Of a stretch of DNA of 64,000 nt, positions 62,121 through 64,000 are shown one piece after another. Where the stretch lies: the NCBI RefSeq assembly GCF_003951315.1, contig NZ_QLJH01000015.1, positions 43,653 through 107,652 of the forward strand, in the 5' to 3' direction. Both the position numbers and the translations under genes were made by a program. Under the pieces are notes generated by a model, which was not told the origin of the DNA, did no database searches, and saw only the letters and a program-made list of their open reading frames with translations. The DNA is from Sphingomonas sp. S-NIH.Pt15_0812. GTDB taxonomy: Bacteria > Pseudomonadota > Alphaproteobacteria > Sphingomonadales > Sphingomonadaceae. The stretch's first letter is position 1; each line of letters begins with the position of its first letter.

Positions 62121-62485
62121 TTGCGGTATCGTTATCATCTGCTCGCGATCACGATCGTCTGTAGCGCCGTCCCCGCTGCGGCCCATGCCGGCGCGGTGGC
62201 GATGACGGAGCGATTGGTGGCTGGACCCAACGCCCTCACGTCGGCGGAACCGTAAGGCCCGACACCTGCCGACACGATCGATGCACGGGGCCGCCCGATC
62301 TCCCGGACGGCTTTGTCGGTGACGGCGTGACCGGGACACCCGATCTGATGGCGAGCGCCAACAACCTGTTCGACCCGCTGGCGGTCGGAGCGATCGACGA
62401 TCCTTCGATCCCGGCGACCGGCATCGTCCGGGCCCGCATATTGAATGGCCGGCCCGTGTCGGCCACGGCCCGTCTCGCCTTCTAA
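62121..62485 (+). pseudogene. Remnant of a small secreted protein gene (frameshifted)
   Basis: The stretch 61975-62528 has no intact gene. A TTG at 62121, eight bases after GGGAG, opens a 44-codon frame with a convincing signal peptide (hydrophobic core YHLLAITIVCSAVPAAAHA) that stops at 62255. A different forward frame is then open from before 62255 to 62485 and reads like a mature secreted domain (GTPDLMASANNLFDPLAVG...GIVRARILNGRPVSATA). Joining them needs one frameshift near 62230-62255. I recognise no family. It could be a decaying gene or a short intact 44-residue peptide plus chance frame. Confidence 0.4.
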
Positions 62486-62528
62486 CCGGCTTCGTCCGCG
62501 CGCCCTCCCCTCCGATAGGCCGGTATCG

Positions 62529-64000
62529 ATGTTCCGTGCGATGACCATCCCGCACAAGCTGGCCGTCTCCTTCCTGGTGCTCTGCGCCTCGGCCGCCGCG
62601 ATGATGCTGGTATTTTATAGCAGCTTCGACGCGATCCGACGGGCGACCGATAGCAGCAACGCCAGCCAGACGGTGCTGAGCAAAGTGCAGACGCTAGAGA
62701 CGTCCATCCTGCGGCAGAACAGCCGGTTCCGCGGCTTCATGGTGACCGCCGACCCGACCTACCTCAAATCCTACCGGGAGGCGCGAGCGGAATTTGACAG
62801 TACCTATGCCGCCGTGCGGCCGATGCTGTCGGACCCGGAAATGCTCCGCAACATCTACACTTCGCAGCGGGAAACGCTGGCGTGGCGGCGGGACTGGGGC
62901 GATCGGCTGATCGCGCTGGTCGAGCGCGGTGGCCAGCAACAGGCGCAGCAGATGATGCGCGATGCCCGCCAGACGGTGATGACCAGCAAGGCGGTGCTGC
63001 CGCTGCGCGCCGTTCGCGACTATGAGTCGAAACGGCTGGTGCGGGAAGCGGAACGCCAGGCCGCCGCCATCCATACGGGGATGAAGACGCTGGTGATCGG
63101 TGGCATCGCGCTGATCGCGACCGCGATCCTGCTGGCGGTGCTGCTCAGCCGCACCATCGCCCGTCTAATCACCCGCCTGACCGGCACCATGGCGGAGCTG
63201 GCGATCGGCCGCCACGATGTCGAGATCCAGGGGGCGGCGCGTTCCGACGAGCTGGGCGACATGGCCGCGCCGTGCTGGTCTTCCGCGACGCCGCCGTGGC
63301 GAAGCAGGTTGCCGAGGCCGAGCAGGCGCGCCACGATGCCGAGCAGAAGCGGGCAGTCGACACGCTGAGCCCGCATCTGTCGCACGTGTCCGGAGGCGAC
63401 CTGACCGGCGCGATCACCACCGCCATGCCGCCGCGCTACGCCAAGCTGAAGGCGGATTTCCACGAGACCCTGTCGCAACTCCGTGCCCTGATCGGTGCAG
63501 TGTCCGACGGCGCGCTGGCGATCAACGGCAGTTCCAACGAGATCGCCCCGGCCTTCGAGGATCTGGCGCGGCGCACCGAAAGCGCCGCCGCCAGCCTGGA
63601 ACGGACATCGAGCGCGGTCAGCCAGGTCGAGGCGCGGCTGAAGCAGACGCCCGAGGCCGCCCGACGCTCGGCAGCCGGATCGGGCGCGGCCCTGCTCGCG
63701 GTACGCGACGGCCGCGGCTGCGCCACTCAGGCGGTGCAGGCCATGGAGCGCGTCTCGGCCAGCGCCAAGGGGATCGACACGGTCATCGATGGGCCGGACA
63801 AGATCGCATTCCAGACGCGGGTGCTCGCCATGAACGCCGCCGTGGAAGCCGGTCGTGCGGGCGATGCCGGGCGGGGTTTCGCGGTCGTCGCCGACTTGGT
63901 GTCGGCGCTTGCGATGCGTGCCGGGGAAGAGGCCAAGAATGCCCGCGACCAATTGGCCACGACGCAGAGCGACATCGGCATGGCGGTGAACGCCGTCGGC
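62529..64000 (+). pseudogene. Methyl-accepting chemotaxis protein, frameshifted and truncated by window edge
   Basis: Transmembrane chemoreceptor: helix 1 (about residues 9-31), periplasmic four-helix sensor (about 32-190), helix 2 ([19 protein letters not shown]), HAMP-like segment, then signalling region. The first frame runs to a stop at 63368, but after DELGDMA at about 63266 its composition becomes meaningless. From 63269 the frame shifted by one base reads [23 protein letters not shown] and on to the MCP hairpin tip ([31 protein letters not shown]), open to the window end. Homologues would read [11 protein letters not shown], so one C is missing. Several odd substitutions in the signalling half support decay rather than sequencing error. 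Confidence 0.8.

Overview
The window is GC-rich, gene-dense chromosomal DNA from an alphaproteobacterium, most likely a sphingomonad (Sphingomonas or a close relative). The reasons are a complete Entner-Doudoroff cluster used for glucose, two large TonB-dependent receptors, a DnaE with the degenerate PHP start typical of sphingomonads, a caa3-type oxidase with fused subunits I and III, and many small sphingomonad-style membrane proteins. No rRNA, tRNA, CRISPR array, insertion sequence or prophage was seen, and base composition looks even throughout.

Layout. 1-3.7 kb: end of a terminal-oxidase operon (fused CtaD/E, small membrane protein, CtaG-type assembly factor, three-haem cytochrome c). 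3.7-6.8 kb: Bcr/CflA exporter and an exported retropepsin-like/TPR protein. 7.1-11.9 kb: paoABC-type periplasmic molybdenum aldehyde oxidoreductase with a LysR regulator. 12-14.8 kb: Crp/Fnr regulator, a 61-residue membrane protein, BLUF photosensor, tyrS. 14.9-17.4 kb: TonB receptor with an unusual leader. 17.5-24.1 kb: TetR regulator divergent from a tripartite RND efflux operon, with a perfect 22-bp palindrome between them. 24.2-29 kb: large hybrid histidine kinase carrying an N-terminal ParD-like ribbon-helix-helix segment, and a CPA1 Na+/H+ antiporter. 29.2-33.9 kb: M3 peptidase, secreted trypsin-like protease, exported lactonase-fold protein. 33.9-36.3 kb: membrane-anchored unknown, PPP-type phosphatase, small membrane protein, PhnA-like protein without its zinc ribbon. 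36.5-39.5 kb: a YqcI/YcgG (GntA-like) haem N-oxygenase family gene overlapping a DUF1989 gene, then an acyl-CoA ligase. 39.5-48 kb: dnaE, an unrecognised membrane-anchored protein, an HdeD-like protein, and a tightly overlapped minus-strand unit lolC-lolD-GNAT-gpx. 48.0-51 kb: gene-free stretch with a strong terminator, then a second TonB receptor. 51.1-55.7 kb: heat-shock-regulated Hsp20, pyrG, secG, MarR-like regulator, orphan SH3 protein, argC. 55.8-61.5 kb: zwf-pgl-edd-glk-eda. 61.5-64 kb: DUF4126 protein, remains of a small secreted protein gene, and a frameshifted chemoreceptor running off the end.

How the genes work together. The Entner-Doudoroff set converts glucose to pyruvate plus glyceraldehyde-3-phosphate; the oxidase genes belong to the aerobic respiratory chain. 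The RND operon and Bcr/CflA pump handle toxic compounds, and the Pao-type enzyme detoxifies aldehydes in the periplasm. The gene pairs of least certain function, and so the most interesting, are the GntA-like/DUF1989 pair and the ParD-like/histidine-kinase fusion. Several regulatory elements can be read directly: an RpoH-type promoter before Hsp20, the TetR palindrome, two EcfG-like promoter candidates, and mutually exclusive hairpins in a TonB-receptor leader.
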